NCBI RefSeq assembly: GCF_030128875.1
Contig: NZ_CP124620.1
Span: 1 to 64,000, forward strand
Origin: Stenotrophomonas sp. BIO128-Bstrain
Lineage (GTDB): Bacteria > Pseudomonadota > Gammaproteobacteria > Xanthomonadales > Xanthomonadaceae
Length of the DNA: 64,000 bases
Direction of reading: 5' to 3'
Below are positions 63,014-64,000 of this stretch, piece after piece. The stretch's first letter is position 1; each line of letters begins with the position of its first letter. The position numbers were made by a program, and so were the translations under genes. The notes below the pieces were generated by a model. The model did not search any database, was not told the origin of the DNA, and saw only the letters and a program-made list of their open reading frames with translations.

Positions 63014-63892
63014 ATGTCGACCTCCCGCCTCTCCAGCTTCTTCCCCGCCCTGGCCGTGCTCGGCTCGGTCACCTCGCTGGCCGTGGGCACCTCGTATGCC
63101 AAACAGCTGTTTCCGCTGATCGGCGCGCAGGGCACCAGCGCGTTGCGCGTGGGCTTTTCGGCGCTGGTGCTGCTGATGGTGTTCCGGCCGTGGCGCTGGA
63201 CCACCTCGCGCGCCGATGCGGGGGCGATCTTCCGCTATGGCATCACGCTGGGGGTAATGAACCTGCTGTTCTACATGGCGCTGCGCACGATCCCGTTCGG
63301 TATCGCCGTGGCGATCGAATTCTGCGGGCCGCTGGCGGTGGCGATGTGGTCGTCGCGGCGGCCGGTCGATTTTGTGTGGGTCGGCTGCGCGCTGGTCGGT
63401 CTGTTGCTGCTGCTGCCGCTGGGCCATGGCGAGCCGCTGGACCCGGTGGGGGTGATGTTCGCGCTGGGCGCGGCGGTGTGCTGGGCGCTGTACATCATCT
63501 TCGGCAAGCGCGCCGGGCATCTGCCGGCCGGGCATACGGTCTCGCTGGGGCTGTGCGCGGCCGCGCTGGTGGTGGTGCCGGTCGGCGTGGCGCACGCGGG
63601 CATGGCGCTGCTGGAGCCGAGGATCCTGCTGTTCGGCCTGGGAGTGGCGATCGTCTCCAGCGCGATCCCGATGTCGCTGGAGATGATGGCGCTCAAGCGG
63701 CTGCCGAAAGAGACCTTCGGCATCCTGATCAGCATGGAACCGGCGGTCGCCGCGCTGCTGGCGATGGGGCTGCTGGCCGAGCACCTGACCCCGCTGCAAT
63801 GGGCGGCGATCGGTTGCACGGTGGTGGCGTCGGTGGGCAGTACGTTGACTGCGAAACGGGCGGTGGTGCCGTTGCCCGGTGCGCCGGCGTAA
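63014..63892 (+). CDS. EamA/RhtA-family inner-membrane exporter
   Basis: The 292-residue protein has ten predicted helices in two EamA repeats. Segments such as GTSYAKQLFPLIGAQGTSAL, FYMALRTIPFGIAVAIEFCG and SMEPAVAALLAMGLLAEHL are typical of RhtA, the threonine/homoserine exporter, and related transporters. ATG 63014 is used; GTG 63008 is possible. The divergent Lrp-type regulator probably controls it in response to an amino acid. A SMAG dimer follows the stop. Confidence 0.88.
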   Translation: MSTSRLSSFFPALAVLGSVTSLAVGTSYAKQLFPLIGAQGTSALRVGFSALVLLMVFRPWRWTTSRADAGAIFRYGITLGVMNLLFYMALRTIPFGIAVAIEFCGPLAVAMWSSRRPVDFVWVGCALVGLLLLLPLGHGEPLDPVGVMFALGAAVCWALYIIFGKRAGHLPAGHTVSLGLCAAALVVVPVGVAHAGMALLEPRILLFGLGVAIVSSAIPMSLEMMALKRLPKETFGILISMEPAVAALLAMGLLAEHLTPLQWAAIGCTVVASVGSTLTAKRAVVPLPGAPA

Positions 63893-63910
63893 TCGCGCGC
63901 GATGATATCG

Positions 63911-63980
63911 GTAGTGCCGGCCGCTGGCCGGCTCCTCACGATCCAACGGTGCTGCGGAGCCGGCCAGCGGCCGGCACTAC
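63911..63980. repeat. Inverted SMAG dimer
   Basis: GTAGTGCCGGCCGCTGGCC from 63911 faces CCGGCCAGCGGCCGGCACTAC ending at 63980, 19 bp after the EamA stop. It is almost the same as the dimers at 30492, 57220 and 33018. Confidence 0.88.
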
Positions 63981-64000
63981 CAGGATTCGCGCGATGCCAG

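Noticed and set aside
62942..63946. N-terminal extension of the Lrp regulator running under the EamA gene
   Set aside because: The extension is Gln/Arg/His-rich antisense sequence. The Lrp domain begins naturally at ATG 62941.

Overview
The window is a high-GC chromosomal segment that reads as a Stenotrophomonas (Xanthomonadaceae, Gammaproteobacteria). The evidence is the gene families present (MreBCD-PBP2-RodA, NagPRBAX, several TonB receptors), the proteobacterial gene order, and repeated GTAG-headed palindromes (GTAGTGCCGGCCGCTGGCCGGC type) that match the SMAG repeats known from S. maltophilia. I see no tRNA, rRNA, prophage, insertion sequence or CRISPR array. Assignment to genus is inference; species cannot be decided from this stretch.

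Layout. Positions 1-5.4 kb hold the end of an MBL-fold hydrolase, a lipoprotein, a HAD phosphatase, a PfkB kinase and mreB-mreC-mreD. Nearly all of these carry single-base indels, although everything after about 5.4 kb reads cleanly, so this end looks like low-quality sequence rather than gene decay. From 3 to 14.7 kb lies a cell-shape and peptidoglycan block: mreBCD, mrdA (PBP2), two tandem rodA genes, mltB, rlpA and dacC. Between the second rodA and mltB there is a 597-bp gap with a perfect FNR-type site placed as for a class II promoter, followed by several perfect hairpins. mltB has its own sigma-70-like promoter, so the gap probably encodes a separate RNA. This is the strongest candidate for something undescribed.

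14.8-25 kb holds an LpxR-type lipid A deacylase, ybeD-lipB-lipA, the tail-specific protease prc, two secreted proteins of unknown function, a short 6-phosphogluconate dehydrogenase, a Gfo/Idh/MocA oxidoreductase and a BON protein. 25.4-29.2 kb is a compact signalling cluster: a membrane histidine kinase, a single-domain receiver, and a receiver-kinase-receiver hybrid. An orphan Anbu proteasome-type hydrolase, folK, a pteridine reductase, a MidA-like methyltransferase and a VanZ protein follow.

33-45.4 kb is an N-acetylglucosamine/chitooligosaccharide utilisation locus. The leftward arm carries a sugar kinase, a TonB receptor and a GH20 hexosaminidase. The rightward arm carries nagP-nagR-nagB(II)-nagA-nagX. 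Operator-like palindromes sit over both divergent promoters. Together these genes would release GlcNAc, import it across both membranes, phosphorylate, deacetylate and deaminate it. 45.5-64 kb holds a large autotransporter, a secreted S41-like peptidase, cca, slt, two TonB receptors (one with a Fur-like box), a LysE exporter, a VOC/AraC/hydrolase cluster and a divergent Lrp-EamA pair.
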